A DNA stretch of 64,000 bases, taken from Yamagishiella unicocca. Lineage: Eukaryota > Chlorophyta > Chlorophyceae > Chlamydomonadales > Volvocaceae. Below the pieces are notes generated by a model. The model worked only from the letters and a program-made list of their open reading frames with translations. It had not been told where the DNA came from and did not search any database. The position numbers were made by a program, and so were the translations under genes. Below are positions 44,201 to 54,725 of the stretch, in pieces. The DNA is taken from the NCBI GenBank assembly GCA_003116995.1, contig BDSL01000032.1:558001-622000 (forward strand), given 5' to 3'. Position 1 is the stretch's first letter, and each line of letters starts with the position of its first letter.

Positions 44201-44820
44201 GAGAACGGCGCTAAATTGTGTGCGCTTGTTATGGCCGGGTGGGGAAGGGTTACTGGGGAGGAGTACCCCCGCACGCCACTGGCACCGTATTCCGGGGGCA
44301 CAGTCCACGTAGCCGCAACGCTACGACTGGTATTGCAGGACAATTCCACTTGTACAAGGTTGTGTTCCCTCTCCCAGATCTTCTCCTTCCGCCAATGCGG
44401 CAGGAGACTACAACACGGTAGTCGAATATAGTGCATGTATCCCTTGGAACTCTTCCTTAATACCGCCCTTACATACCTCGACCTCTTCCTCTTCGTCCTC
44501 ATCGTCCACATCGGCAATATCGTCGATAAATACCGATCGCCCTTTCCTTTGTTTTTTGTCGCCCTCTTCTTCATCCTCCTACACAGGCAAACGTGCTGAA
44601 GTTACAACGGAGCAATTGGCCAAAGCCTAGCAGCCGCATTGGGGGGCTTGGACGCCTTTCCCACCTCGTCATCCTCCTCATATGATGGCACTCTCCGTTT
44701 TTTCTTGTTGCTGCGGGCCGCGACATCGCTTCCTCCTTCACTGTCCTCTAGTCCTGCATCTTCCAGCTCTTCCTCCACCTCGTCCTCATCGTCATCATCG
44801 TATGTGCGCTTCTTTCCCAT
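32238..44820 (-). CDS. SPT5: Transcription elongation factor SPT5 (1192 aa, 18 exons)
   Basis: Exons: 44665-44820, 44477-44578, 44007-44159, 41421-41630, 40894-41047, 40288-40424, 39596-39689, 39322-39425, 38691-38861, 37852-38129, 36717-36846, 36394-36513, 35625-36176, 34802-35037, 34026-34372, 33168-33407, 32729-32905, 32238-32455; 3579 nt in perfect phase. Domain order is that of SPT5, the DSIF subunit that clamps RNA polymerase II. It has an acidic N-terminus (residues 1-137, D/E runs with a KKKRR patch); an NGN domain (about 160-255, PNDPKLWLVTCKAGHE..., VYVGKGAKLVPLNEM); and KOW repeats (VRIRSGLYKDDLARV, VRIVKGDLENLMARV, VRVLAGQYGGDTG, VRVVKGPYNGYRGRV). A Gly-rich insert sits in exon 13. 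The C-terminal TPA(H)/TPG repeats (866-1061) are the likely CDK9 target, and a last KOW-like domain follows. Intron 9 has a GC donor. Confidence 0.95.
33540..33935. repeat. 31-bp minisatellite, about 12-13 units (SPT5 intron 15)
   Basis: Unit CATATGAGAAACCATTTGGG followed by TCAGAACGCTT, with G/A and one-base variants. It is AT-rich in an otherwise GC-rich gene, and each unit contains the palindrome CATATG. There are no unique spacers, so it is not CRISPR-like. Confidence 0.95.
35040..35260. repeat. GGAGTGGAG-type purine-rich minisatellite (SPT5 intron 13)
   Basis: Irregular repeats of GGAGTGGAGGGGTGGAGAGG and GGAGTGGAGAGACGGGGTAG. Confidence 0.8.
35333..35449. repeat. 16-bp tandem array, about 7 units (SPT5 intron 13)
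   Basis: Unit GTTGCAGGGGGAGAGG is repeated almost perfectly. On the gene strand it is pyrimidine-rich (CCTCTCCCCCTGCAAC), so every unit offers a polypyrimidine tract followed by TGCA, resembling a decoy acceptor. Confidence 0.9.
36925..37005 (+). repeat. SINE-like short repeat, copy 1
   Basis: Consensus words in order: GGTTCGAGG(A/G)A(G/A)ACCCGTGGATG, GAAAAAACCGTTTAAAACAG, TTTTGAGATGCATGCTGGAG, AACTGGGTTG. Here in SPT5 intron 10. The GGTTCGA start resembles a Pol III B box. Confidence 0.7.
37661..37745 (-). repeat. SINE-like short repeat, copy 2
   Basis: Inverted copy (CAAGTTCTCCAGCATGCATC, AACAGTTTTTCTCGCATCCA, CGGGTCTTC) in SPT5 intron 10. Confidence 0.75.
38346..38437 (+). repeat. SINE-like short repeat, copy 3
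   Basis: GGTTCGAGGGAGACCCGTGG through GAGAACTGGGTTGGGGATA in SPT5 intron 9. Confidence 0.8.
40031..40103 (-). repeat. SINE-like short repeat, copy 4
   Basis: Inverted copy (TTTCTCCAGCATGCATCTCG to GGGTCTTCCTCGAAACC) in SPT5 intron 6. Confidence 0.8.
40140..40200. repeat. Second short dispersed repeat
   Basis: The inverse complement contains ACATAGGGAACGGAGGGCAG then AAACCAGCCGGCG, matching 46748-46790 (ACATAAGGAACGGAGGGCAG then AAACTAACTGGCG) in TEF30 intron 7. Confidence 0.6.
40440..40612. repeat. GGA-rich low-complexity tract (SPT5 intron 5)
   Basis: Two blocks of GGAGGGGGAGG / GGAGGAGGAGG units separated by about 35 bp; the source of long spurious Gly- or Pro-rich frames. Confidence 0.8.
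40788..40857 (-). repeat. SINE-like short repeat, copy 5
   Basis: Inverted, more diverged copy (CTCCAGCATGCAGCTCG, CCTAAACGGTTGTTTTTCCG, CCACGGGTTTTCC) in SPT5 intron 5. Confidence 0.7.
41661..41756 (+). repeat. CCGCGAATCCACGG-family repeat, two tandem copies
   Basis: GAGAATCCGCGAATCCGCGG and, 40 bp on, GAGAATCCGCGAATCCACGG followed by CCGACAAACCGAGGGCG. The family recurs at 8530-8563, 50970-51007 and (inverted) 59715-59749. Confidence 0.75.
42427..42508. repeat. Tandem duplication of about 40 bp (SPT5 intron 3)
   Basis: ACAACATGGGAGAGGTACCA followed by AGACCCAGTTGGTCCCTACG occurs twice without a spacer. Confidence 0.9.
43755..43830. repeat. Short tandem array (SPT5 intron 3)
   Basis: AGCGCTGCTCGCGTTTCGTT then TTGCGCCT units, two full and one partial. 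Confidence 0.8.
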
Positions 44821-45093
44821 GGCTATGGAAAAGGAGCTATTCTCAAGTAGTAAGTTGACTTACGTGCTGCGAACCCTGCTATTTAGAAACCTACTTTCGC
44901 TGATGGACTCGAACCGTTCAGCCGATCTGGCTGTCCTACTACGACTCGGTGAACATTGCATGTATGACAACATAAAAGATTGGGAGAGGAATACGACTTG
45001 GGAATGCGGTGTACCTTCGTACGGCAAGTCATAGACAGGTATTCCCTGTTCCGCCGAGGAGGGAGGGAGGGGTCAACATCTCTGCGCAACGTA

Positions 45094-45098
45094 TCTTA
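45094..45098 (-). terminator. TGTAA polyadenylation signal, TEF30-like gene
   Basis: First minus-strand TGTAA below the stop; the implied 3' UTR of about 0.7 kb ends about 270 bp before the SPT5 start codon. Confidence 0.5.
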
Positions 45099-45814
45099 CA
45101 CCAGCGTCAGTTACCAGCGTCAGCTGCTCACGCCCGAGGGAAATAAGACGTGCATTCCCCCCAGCAGGGAGGCATGCATGTGGTTGACCGGAATGCAGAA
45201 AAAACCCGCCCCTGGGCTCACTAGCGCGCGATGGTCCTCCAGTCACTCTCTCGATCTCTCATGTCGCTTTCAGCCTCTCGGAACATCATCTTGAACAAAA
45301 ATATACAGCATACCACATAAGCAAAATTGCGGGGGCCCAGAACTGAAGGCGGAAAGCGGGAACCGCCGGTCCCCCGTATCCCAGCGCCGCTCCCAACGCC
45401 CATTCGACTTCAGAGGAACGCACGCATTCCTTCAGCATGCTCCGATACCTGACCGAGCTCCGTTCCTCATTAGCACACAGAAGCCGAACACAGGCCAGAC
45501 CCTGCCCGGCTCCCTCAACCACATAAACAGGCATCACACACCACCACAGCCCCAGCACCAACCGCCAGAACCACTTCGAACCGCGCCGTTGGAAAAGACC
45601 CAGTCTTCCAATAATCGCGGACGCCACCCGCATCTCCCTCGAGGCTGCAGCCTCATCGCCCAGCAAGGAGACTGCCGGCCGCAACCATCACGCAACCGCA
45701 GCTGCCAACCCGCATCAGCACAAAAAACCGGATAGGGGCGCCACAGCAGCCGATGTTATGGCGCAAGCCAGCCAGCTGCGATGAGACGTCCATACTTCGC
45801 TTCGCCATGCCACC

Positions 45815-48800
45815 TTACTCCTTCTTGCTGAACATGCCGCCGAAGGCGCCAAAGGTGGCCTTCACGGCATTCCAGTTGACGACCGGCTCGTCGTACTTGT
45901 CGAGCAGCGACTGGAACTTAGGGCTGGCGCGCAGCTTGGACAGGTTCTTGTCGCGGCGAATCTGCTCGTAGTTGTCGAAGCCAGACAACATGGCGGCGTC
46001 CAGAGACTTGAGCGCCTCCTCAACCTGCGCGACACAGCGGCGATGAGTAGCGAAAGCCGAAAGGAAGGTGGGGAAACCGAGAGAAGCCGTCCGTCAGCCT
46101 TCGAAAGCAGGGACCACACAGCGTGCCCAACTCTACAGCACGGCAGACGGAACCTAGTTCCAAGCTCCTCATCGCATGGCGCGGTCCAACACTCGGCTCC
46201 ACTCTCGCGCAGCACCCCAACACGCAATCTGCGTTTGCCTGTGCTGATATCCCCTACATGGCCAGCACGCAACCCAGCGCCGGCCGCGCCGCGTAGGATC
46301 CCAATCCAGCACCCTCCCCCTCCCGGCTGCCAGTAGGGCCCAACTCCAACAGCTTCAGCCTCCGTACTGCACGCCGTACCTGGTCCAGCATGCTGTAGCA
46401 GCAGGCGATGTTGTACTGCGCGACCTTGAAGATGGGCGTGTTGCGAGAGAAGTTGTCGCCGACGTAGTTGCGTGGCTCCATGGCGATAATGTTCTCGAAC
46501 TCCACCAGGGCGCCCTGTGCCACCACGGGTGCGTGGGTGGGTGGATAGGTTGGGAGTCAGGATTCCAGCTGCCGGCATCTTTGACTGGTGAGGGTTTGAA
46601 AAAACATCCATGTTTTTGAATCGCAACGAGTTTCGGACATCGACGTCTTTGAATCGGACCGCGAGTGTCCAGTTACCCATCTGGGTTGAGCGGAAGGGGG
46701 TTGCGCCGCCTCGGGGGGAGGAGTGGCGAGAGAAAGACCCACTTACACGACATAAGGAACGGAGGGCAGAAACTAACTGGCGGCGAAGGGAGGGAAGAGG
46801 GGCGTGCGCACCTGGATGTCGTTCTCCTTGAACTTGGCCAGGGCGTCGTCGAACAGCTCCCGGCGCTTACGTTCGTTCTCCTTGCGCTGCACGTAGTTCC
46901 GCGCCTGGATCTCCTTGGTGCCCGCGCCGTAGTTGCCGCCGGCGCGCTCCTTCTTCCACTGCTTCTCCGCGGTGTCCGCGCCGTCATCCTGCAGGTGGCG
47001 GCGGGGGCCGGAGTGAGGGAGGGCAGAGCCGCAAAGGGTTGGGCGCGGTCAGGGTCCATACGCGTGCGGTATACTGCACCATCAGCTCTACCCTCCACTT
47101 GCGGATGGGCGACTATGGGGAGCCGCTGTGGGGTCTGCCCGTGGGCCAGTACCGGCCCCGCCCCACCGACGCGCACTCCTCCGCGGCCCAACCTGCCCCG
47201 TCCCATACACAACCCATACAGGGCCGCGGCGTGACGGGACGCGGATCCGCCCACTGGCGCCCAGCCGCGGGGTATGACGCTGCTGCGCTCTCCTCCACGC
47301 TTTGAATGCAGTATTGTTTCCCTGTCACCACACACGATCAGTCCCGTCGCCGTCTGGCAGACGCGTGCGAAGGAAGGCCGGCGGTTGCGCAAGCTGCCCC
47401 GTCTGCCGGCGCCTCCAGGTCCGCGGAATAGGCTTCACGACGGGCTCGACGCCGGCCCATGGGACCCGTGTGGCACCGCCCAACGCATCCACCCGCACCC
47501 ACCCAATGTAGCCGGGTGGGGAGGCGTCGCATGCACAGCGCCTCCCCACCCGGGTCCACCATTCGGCCCGACACACAGTGCCTGAATCCTCCCCTACCCA
47601 GTAGCCACGCAGTATCCCGCAGGGCCAGCGGCTCCACGTCCGGCTCCACAGCCGCGCCCCGGCCACTTCGGACGACACCCACGAATCTGTTCTCCGGCGT
47701 CGACCAATGCGCCATCGGGCCCCCCTTCCCGCTACGAGCCCGCAGCATCTCCCCTTTGAGCGGCCCGGTCGGATTCACCTGCTCATCACCACCACCCGCA
47801 CCTTCCCTCGTCATCTGTCCCATGCGTTCCCGCCATTGGATCTCTGATCTCCACAATAGACCAATAGACGCTCGCTCCCATCCACCACCCGCCACGCATG
47901 GAGCCCATCACCCGCCTCTAGCGGTCATGCCCGCCACCCGCCACCCACCTCCAGCGCGCTGAGGTCGCCGTAGTTGCGCTTGATTTTCATGTAAACCGTG
48001 CCGCTGCGAGTACGGATGGCGTACATGATCTGTATGACGAGGGAGCGCCAGAAGACCCGGGGAACGGCGCTCAAGCAGTTGGGGGTGCAAATAGGACGTA
48101 GCGCAAGGCGGAGCAAATAAAGGAACGTCCGGGTCGCGCCGTGGCAAATGCTTCAGGGCCTCGGGCGCTTCGAGCGCGCACGTTCCCAACCGTGCCGTCA
48201 CGGCGGGGTCTCTGTCCTTGCGCAGAGTCTTCTTTCGCCTTGCTTTCATGCTGGGGGTTCGGATTCCACTGACTGCCACAGCCCGTAAACATGGTAAAGC
48301 TGGACCCGCAAGCGCCCGTATGTGCAGGGGAAGGTGTAGAGCTAGATTAGGATACAGGTTAACGCCCGAGACGGCCACCCCGGAACTAAGCACGGCGTAC
48401 GTGTTTACTACCCTTTGTCCCTGACCCCGTACCTGTCCGAAGTTCTCGGCCTTCCACACCTCCGAGCCGAACGAGGCGCTGATCTCCACGATCTTGTCGC
48501 CGGGCTGCGCAGCACAACATACACATACGGCACAAGGGTTCGGGCCATAGTGTTTGTGTATGGGGGGAAGTTGATGGCGGTAAAGAGGTATAGACGCGGC
48601 GGCAAGGAGGTTTAGCCGCGCCATAACCAGAGGGTACGACGCTGCACTGCAAGGGCGCAACTGCGAGAGCTCGTGGTGTCAGGCTGCCGTGAGCGCGACA
48701 GGTACAGGATCGGCCCCCCTTTAGGTATCTTCCCCTACAGGTACATCCCCCCTACAGGTACATAATCGCCCCCATAGCAAGGATAGCATAGTGACCAGGC

Positions 48801-49479
48801 GTAGTAGGAATGGGTTTGCCACAACGCCGGGCTTGCGGTCGCTTGCCTGCACGCGAGGGTCGATGTTGCCGTTCTTCGCGTTGGACTCAATGATGTAAGC
48901 ACCGCCATCGCTGCCGCGAGCAAACTTGAAGCCGAGAGGCTTAGGCAGGTCGAGCTGCGATTGGGGTGCAACACCACGATTGTAAGTATGCTGGCGAGTA
49001 CCTCCACGGCCCGGCACTGCCGATAAGGAGTTATCATCGAAGAAAGCCACATACTGGCCTACCTCGAAGTACTCTGCCTCGGTGGTCGCAGCAGCAGGGC
49101 CGGCCTTCGTGCCAGCCTGCGCCTGGACCAGGACGTGACGCCTCGCCAGAGCCTGCAATAAGAAACTATGTGTAAGAATCTCATATATCAAGGCGCCTGG
49201 CCTGACCTTGACAACGACCCGGATGAACTTTCAGGATAATCACCCACACACCTTGGGAGCGGTGGTCGCGACGGCGAACGACGCTACCAGCCTGCGGTTG
49301 ACCGCGCACAAGGGATATTTTACGATGGTCGTTTGCTTTGCAAGGCTGCGACTGCGCTATGCACGGCCGACTAACCTGTCGCTCGGGCAGCGCGCGACGG
49401 GCCGCACCACCGGCGCGCAAGGGAGCGCGCTGACGGTGCTGACCACCTCACGGCGAAGGGCGGGCTTGCTGGCCAGCAT
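45815..49479 (-). CDS. TEF30: Thylakoid PDZ-TPR protein, TEF30/MET1-like (338 aa, 9 exons)
   Basis: Exons: 49376-49479, 49252-49291, 49063-49152, 48847-48954, 48433-48504, 47949-48029, 46812-46988, 46380-46514, 45815-46024; 1017 nt in phase. Residues 1 to about 60 form a chloroplast-transit-like leader ([19 protein letters not shown]..., Ala/Arg/Val-rich). Residues 79-165 are a PDZ-like domain ([52 protein letters not shown]). From 166 follow the conserved [20 protein letters not shown] segment and TPR helices ([37 protein letters not shown]). This is the architecture of Arabidopsis MET1 and Chlamydomonas TEF30, which bind photosystem II at the stromal thylakoid face during assembly and repair. 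Intron 4 uses a GC donor. The function is inferred by homology. Confidence 0.92.
46748..46790. repeat. Short dispersed repeat (TEF30 intron 7)
   Basis: ACATAAGGAACGGAGGGCAG then AAACTAACTGGCG; the inverted relative is at 40140-40200. Confidence 0.55.
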
Positions 49480-50969
49480 TTTTGTAAATTGGTGATGTAA
49501 GGTAGTACGCCGGAGCAAAGCGTCCTTTCGGGTGCGCCAAGTCCAATTGACCTACTTCCCCCACAAGGCCCTCGATGCCTGCTGTAATGGTGACCACTTG
49601 CGCCAACGCTGTTCACAATCCTAGTTCATAATTAAGGCAGTTGTGTAACATTCATAATAAATGCGACCAGGCTTTCCACGTCAAACGCGGACAAGCCAGC
49701 GACAGGGAACCACACACAATATCCAACCCATAATTGGGCGATAACGCGGCTCAGTATGAACCCCAATGATTTCATTGTAGTAACTTCTTTCACAATTGCG
49801 TTTTGACGGGAGTCCAGCGCCTCGACCCAAAACGTCGCCCCATAGGCACCCTCGCCTATACCCCCACACCTTCCCGGCTCAGATGCGCCCCCCCCCCCCG
49901 ATTGGGCTTTACCCTGTGGGATTCACCTTCATTAAGTCTTATTAAGAAGACTTATTAAAGAGCAGGTATCGACGTGTTAGGCCGTGCAAGGTGGTGCTGC
50001 AAGGGAGCGGGAAGGGTGGTCTGGCAGGAGTTCGCGCCCGCGAAAACGACAACTGCGCACGTTGACGTTGGCTGGGATTTTCTACCTCATCCATTTGTCA
50101 ATCCAAGTGAGGCGGTGTGATCCGCGGGTTAACAGCTATATAATCCGTACTGCGTCGTACTGCGGGATTTGCCCGCGTGGATGCAGCCAGCCTGGACAGA
50201 TCGTTGAAGGAAGCCCCACCCTCCCTCGCCAGTCTTGGCGCATGCTGGTTGCTGCACACGTCGTTTATCCCCTCCGTAATACTGCTCCGTTCAATCCAGC
50301 CAGATCACCATGCTTGCATGTCGGGGGGAAGTGCCATAGGGTTCTGCGACACCCTGCTTCCTTGATGGTCCGGTGCACTGCCGTCCCAACCCTACACGCC
50401 GTCGCCTCCTGATGCGCCCCTGCCGCCTCCCCTGGCGACACTGCGAGCCCTCCCGCGTCGCCTGTCCGTGCTGTTCCTTATCCGGTCAACGAAACCCAGC
50501 TGCAGTGATCGCGGGCTCGGCCGTTACGGACCACCGCAGATGTCCCGGGTATAGGGGCCCGTCTGCATCGGCGCCAGCCGTTCCTATGCACCGTGCATAC
50601 CCAGGTTTCAACTGGCCTGGAAGGCAGCCCAAGTGACGCTGTTGGGTTTTGGGAGGGCATGGGCGACGTGGTGCTGGGCGGCGACATAGGTTTCTCAGCG
50701 CGGAACCAGCGAATTGTCGGTTGGGTGCGAATGGATAGGTGCCGGGGAGTGCGGGCGAAAGGCACGTTGCTGCAGACCCTGCATGGCTGCGTGCGGTGGC
50801 CGGGGCCTGGGTGGGCCCTGTCACAAAACACACAGCCTGGTCGGCTACAACGTGTCCAGAAGCCGACCCGGGAACAGCGAGCATTCGTGCCTTCATGGCA
50901 ACCACTTGGCACTTCGACTTCATCCCGCCTCCCCGAACCCCGCAGCCAGTAATTGTGGGGGGGGGGGTC

Positions 50970-51007
50970 AGAAGAGAACCCGCGAATCCACGGCCGACAA
51001 ACCGAGG
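50970..51007 (+). repeat. CCGCGAATCCACGG-family repeat
   Basis: GAACCCGCGAATCCACGGCC then GACAAACCGAGG, nearly identical to 41720-41753. Confidence 0.75.
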
Positions 51008-51930
51008 ATTGCGGGGGGGAGCGCTACCCTATCTTTTGACCGACGACCTACATTTCTTAGGGAAGCTCTGGGCTAGCCCGAAAGGCCCACGCTCTAGCCG
51101 TCAAACCCCGCGGTATGAACCTGACCCAAATCGGGTCCACCAAGCATAAAGCGGTGTGCATGGTCGCGGGTTTAGCTGGAGTCTTGGCCGTCAAGTTACG
51201 GCATGATGCCTGGAATTGCACGGGGTCCGGCTTCGGCTTCTATTTGGGTCGGCACGGAACGGAGGATGCGAGACGTCACCGTCCATTTCTGGGCAGTCGA
51301 GATCGCAACCGATCCGATGGCTGCAGTGCTACTTCCCCATTACAACCAGCGGCAGCTCCTCCACTCCTGCAGTCGGGTTCGCAACTGAATCGGAGCTGCA
51401 GTACCTCCTGAAAGGTAAGGCATGGGGCCTGGAAGCAGAGAGGAGAGGGGTTACTGAGGTGGGCTTGGCGGTTCCCTGAGAAGGCGCCGTGCAGAGCAGT
51501 GGCTGTCCTAGGGCGAACATGCCCAGCGCGTACTTGGAATAATCCTAGGTGGGCAACCGATCGTGAGGACTGGCATACACCTTACAGCGTTCTGAACGTA
51601 AAGGTGATCTCCCTACCCAACATCCTGCAGCGCGATACGTCCAGCAGATCAGATACGTTGGCTGCAGAACCGAGCAGGGCCGCACATGGAATATACCGCG
51701 GCCGCACCTCGCACCCAACTGGTGCCGTATTTGTTGACTAGCAGGGCCATGCGCTGCCGCCGAAAACGGCGTGCCTCCCTGCCAAGCAGGGTCGGAACCC
51801 GCTGCCATGTAGTGTAGCACCCGTTCATCTCGCTTTGCTCGAGCCGCGGTTTAAGCGCAGCAGTCCACGTCACACATCACACCCATCCAAGTTCAGGTGT
51901 CCGCCTGGATGAGGACTGCGCGCGCGCAGC

Positions 51931-51935
51931 TTACA
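51931..51935 (-). terminator. TGTAA polyadenylation signal, SRP14
   Basis: First minus-strand TGTAA below the SRP14 stop codon (3' UTR about 0.6 kb). Confidence 0.5.
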
Positions 51936-52539
51936 TCCCCCTAGCACAGACGACTGGCGGGAAAGAAAACCCGAACATCAGAGGCAACTTCAAACCTGAT
52001 CAAACGAACGCTGCCTGGTCAAGCGTACCGGACGCTATGCCAGGGCTTGGGAATCATTGGCGAGGAAATGCGTTTCACTGTAATGGCGTCCCACTGCCAG
52101 CTGGCAACTGCTGCCGCCTGCACAGGTACACCCATGCAAGTACATCGCAACGTCTGACCACCGAAACCACCACCGGAACCACCACCAGAGCCACCACCGC
52201 CACGATCAGCTAACGCCACCATGCGAAGCATCCCTGGGTCTACAAGACTACAACTTGAAACTCCTCCATACTACAGGGGTGGCCTTGCGATACGAATAGC
52301 CGGCCTAACAGCAAGGGGCCAAGGCGGGTTTGAAGGCGAGGGCAAAAACGCCACCCTCATCTCTCTAGCATGCACAGCCGTCACCCCCTGCCCCAGAGAT
52401 ACGCTACTCCATTCGCGCGTTGACAACGAGCTGCTTAGAGCAAGCCTGCTGGTACCTCCGCCGCCGCAACACCAGCTAGTCCTTGCAGAAGCAGACCGCC
52501 CTGCCTCCAGCTCCCGTGCAGCATCTCCCGACCAAAGGT

Positions 52540-52836
52540 TTACTTCTCTTTCTTCTTTTCCTTGCGCTTGAGCGTATCAGCCATGGCTCCTTTCATGATA
52601 ATTACCATGCTTTGTGAGAACTTGGCGTACTGCGCGGTGCTGACAGTCGTCGAAACGTGGCGCTTGCCATCATTGGCTCGGATGAGACACACGTATTCTG
52701 CCTTGGGGTTAGGCTTCTTGCTCTTGCGAGGCTTCATGTTTGTCCGCTTCATCGTCACCCAGACTGTGCCCGTCTTGTTGCGTTCATACATCTTGTGTAG
52801 CTCACTGAGAAACGGATCTGGTTCTAGTAACACCAT
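52540..52836 (-). CDS. SRP14: Signal recognition particle 14 kDa subunit (98 aa)
   Basis: A single uninterrupted exon. The N-terminus MVLLEPDPFLSELHKMYERN, then GTVWVTMKR, then AEYVCLIRANDGKRHVSTTV and QYAKFSQSM, follows SRP14 end to end. SRP14 pairs with SRP9 on the Alu domain of the SRP RNA and delays elongation during co-translational targeting to the ER. The protein ends in a Lys/Glu-rich tail (KRKEKKKEK), as is usual for the family's basic C-terminus. Length (98 aa) fits plant and animal proteins (about 110-120) lacking a long tail extension. It is the only intronless gene in the window. Confidence 0.95.
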   Translation of the reverse strand: MVLLEPDPFLSELHKMYERNKTGTVWVTMKRTNMKPRKSKKPNPKAEYVCLIRANDGKRHVSTTVSTAQYAKFSQSMVIIMKGAMADTLKRKEKKKEK

Positions 52837-53266
52837 GGCGTCTTGTCGCTGTTTACCCTAATATTGTCGGTAGCTATTTGTTAGAGGGACGGCGCGATTA
52901 AAGAGCACTTGTGCTTGTTTTGTGAATACACATACTTGTGCGTGATCGCGTATGAACGGGAACAAAAATTGTTGCCGCTTGACGTGCCGCATGGTGCTCA
53001 GCATGGGTGCACGATCAGTCGCCATCAAGTCTGCTCGAATCGTCGCGTCACACAGATACACTGTACCGATAATACGTGGGCTTTATTACGTCGCATCACC
53101 ACGCTTCCTTCACATTAGGTATAATACCCGAGACAACACGTCACCCCGGGCCGCTGCGCCGACTTGTCCAAATAATCATTCGCTAAAGCAACGGAGTTGA
53201 GCTTCATTAGGCGACCATAGCGCCTGGTCTTGGATCTTGCGGACGTGGATACGTCACGTCGCTGTG
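52837..53266. other. Divergent promoter region, SRP14 / FAM210-like gene
   Basis: Only 430 bp separate the two start codons, so a shared bidirectional promoter is likely. No repeat or ORF is recognised. Confidence 0.5.
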
Positions 53267-54172
53267 ATGGCGTCGTCGACTCTGGCCTCGCGGTTCAACT
53301 TCTCCAACTTAAAGGCGGGGTTAAAAAAGTATGGCAAGACCGGACTCTACACCTACTTGGGGCTTTCGACCTGCGTCACTGCAAGTGGGTAGACTGGCGT
53401 CGCCCGATTCCTGCCGGGAGGCCGTGCACATGCTTAGCCTGGACGCCCCCATTGGCAACCGAACGCAGGCTTCTACGTTGCAATCGAGAGTCACGTCGAT
53501 GTACGGTCCATATTGGGAATGAAAAAAGGTGCGCATCTGGGTATATACCCCGGAGCCCGCGAGCCGCAGCTCTGCCAAGGGTGCAGAACGCCCGGCCGTC
53601 CACCGCATAGCATAGAAGTATCAATATGCCAGGTGTAGGAACCTGCATGTCATGTGGGTCTGAAACCCAATTACTGGCCAGGAGCCACGGGCGGGGGTTA
53701 TGACGCCGTAGGTCAACTGCATGCGTGTGCGCAGCTTACGGCGGCGAGGAATGGAGAGGTCAACCGGCAGATTGGAGGACAGCCACCTCTCACCTGTTGA
53801 CGGGACGAGAGCGCTAAGTGTGCCACTATTGCCCCAAAGGGTGGTGGTTTCGGAGTGCGGTCCGTCTGCATCATTGGTTCTCCGCCACTGGCATACGTGA
53901 CTTGTGCAGCCGCATACAGCCACGGTTCCGACCAATAAATAGCCTCTTGCTTCTCATGCGCTACAGAAGAGGACAACGGTGAAGAGCCGTCCTTTGTGGA
54001 GCGCATGCTAATCGGCAAGGGCTCGAACCTTGCCCTAGCGTTCCTCTGCTCGAAGATGCTCATACCGCTGAAGGTGCCGGCCGCTATGGCGCTCACACCT
54101 TACGTGCAGCGGTACGTGGCGCGGTACAGGGGCCTTCGATGGCGCTGCGGGGCAGTTTTGTTTTGGGCATAG
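53267..54172 (+). CDS. FAM210/DUF1279-family membrane protein (127 aa, 3 exons)
   Basis: Exons 53267-53384, 53469-53528 and 53967-54172 join in phase (384 nt). The DUF1279 pattern is clear. GLKKYGKTGLYTYLGLSTCV leads into a first hydrophobic segment completed by exon 2 (FYVAIESHVDV, ILGMKK). Exon 3 supplies the second segment (GKGSNLALAFLCSKMLIPLK, VPAAMALTPYVQRYV). Family members are small proteins of mitochondrial or plastid membranes; animal FAM210A/B affect mitochondrial translation and metabolism. The algal role is unknown. There is no long targeting peptide (ATG is 18 codons before LKKYGK), and the last 17 or so residues (after YRG) are not conserved, so the 3' end could differ by splicing. 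It is divergent from SRP14. Confidence 0.85.
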
Positions 54173-54720
54173 CATACAAGCAATCGATCGAGCAATATTG
54201 CTGTGGCTCGATGATGCTACCACGGGGTGCGGCGTGCATGCGGCTAGACGGGAGGGAAATCGAGGTGTATGGACAGTGCCACGGGTACCACATGTTGGTC
54301 CCGTTCGGCAGCCAGGTAGCGGTCACGGTGCCCCATCGTACCCCTGCCGACAACGATGCGGGTCCGATAGGGGGCTCGGAAGGTGACCGGGTGCAGTTTG
54401 TATGCCTTGCGTAACTCAGTAGGCAAGAGCTTAGGTCAGCACGACAGGCGCACCAGGGTACTTTCCACCGAAGGCGCCGTTGAGGACCCCGCGTGTGACA
54501 CGGCACGGCCGACGTCGTACGGCGTGGCAATCGTACGGCACGGCCATCCCCGTACTCCGCCGCATGAGCCTCACACCGCGCGTGTATGCACATCCGATGT
54601 CATGCCTGCAGGTTGGTAGACAGGTTGGCAGGTCGCTTGCCTAAGGCTCCCCGACCATGATGAGGCGCGGCGACTTGGAATGAGGGCGGTGGGGGACCCG
54701 CCTTCCAGCGGGATGTGCAG

Positions 54721-54725
54721 TGTAA
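54721..54725 (+). terminator. TGTAA polyadenylation signal, FAM210-like gene
   Basis: First plus-strand TGTAA after the stop codon. Confidence 0.55.

Larger units (their letters stand above)
49480..52539. other. Intergenic between SRP14 and TEF30-like genes
   Basis: About 3 kb with no recognised gene. It includes the TEF30 upstream region, one CCGCGAATCCACGG-family repeat (50970-51007) and the SRP14 3' region. Open frames are short and without family resemblance. Confidence 0.5.

Noticed and set aside
44885..44960. tRNA-like GGTTCGAGTCC on the minus strand
   Set aside because: The T-loop-like word is present but no T-stem, anticodon arm or acceptor stem pairs; it lies in the SPT5 5' region.
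45286..45684. 132-codon minus-strand ORF with hydrophobic segments
   Set aside because: Lies in the presumed 3' UTR of the TEF30-like gene; no family resemblance.
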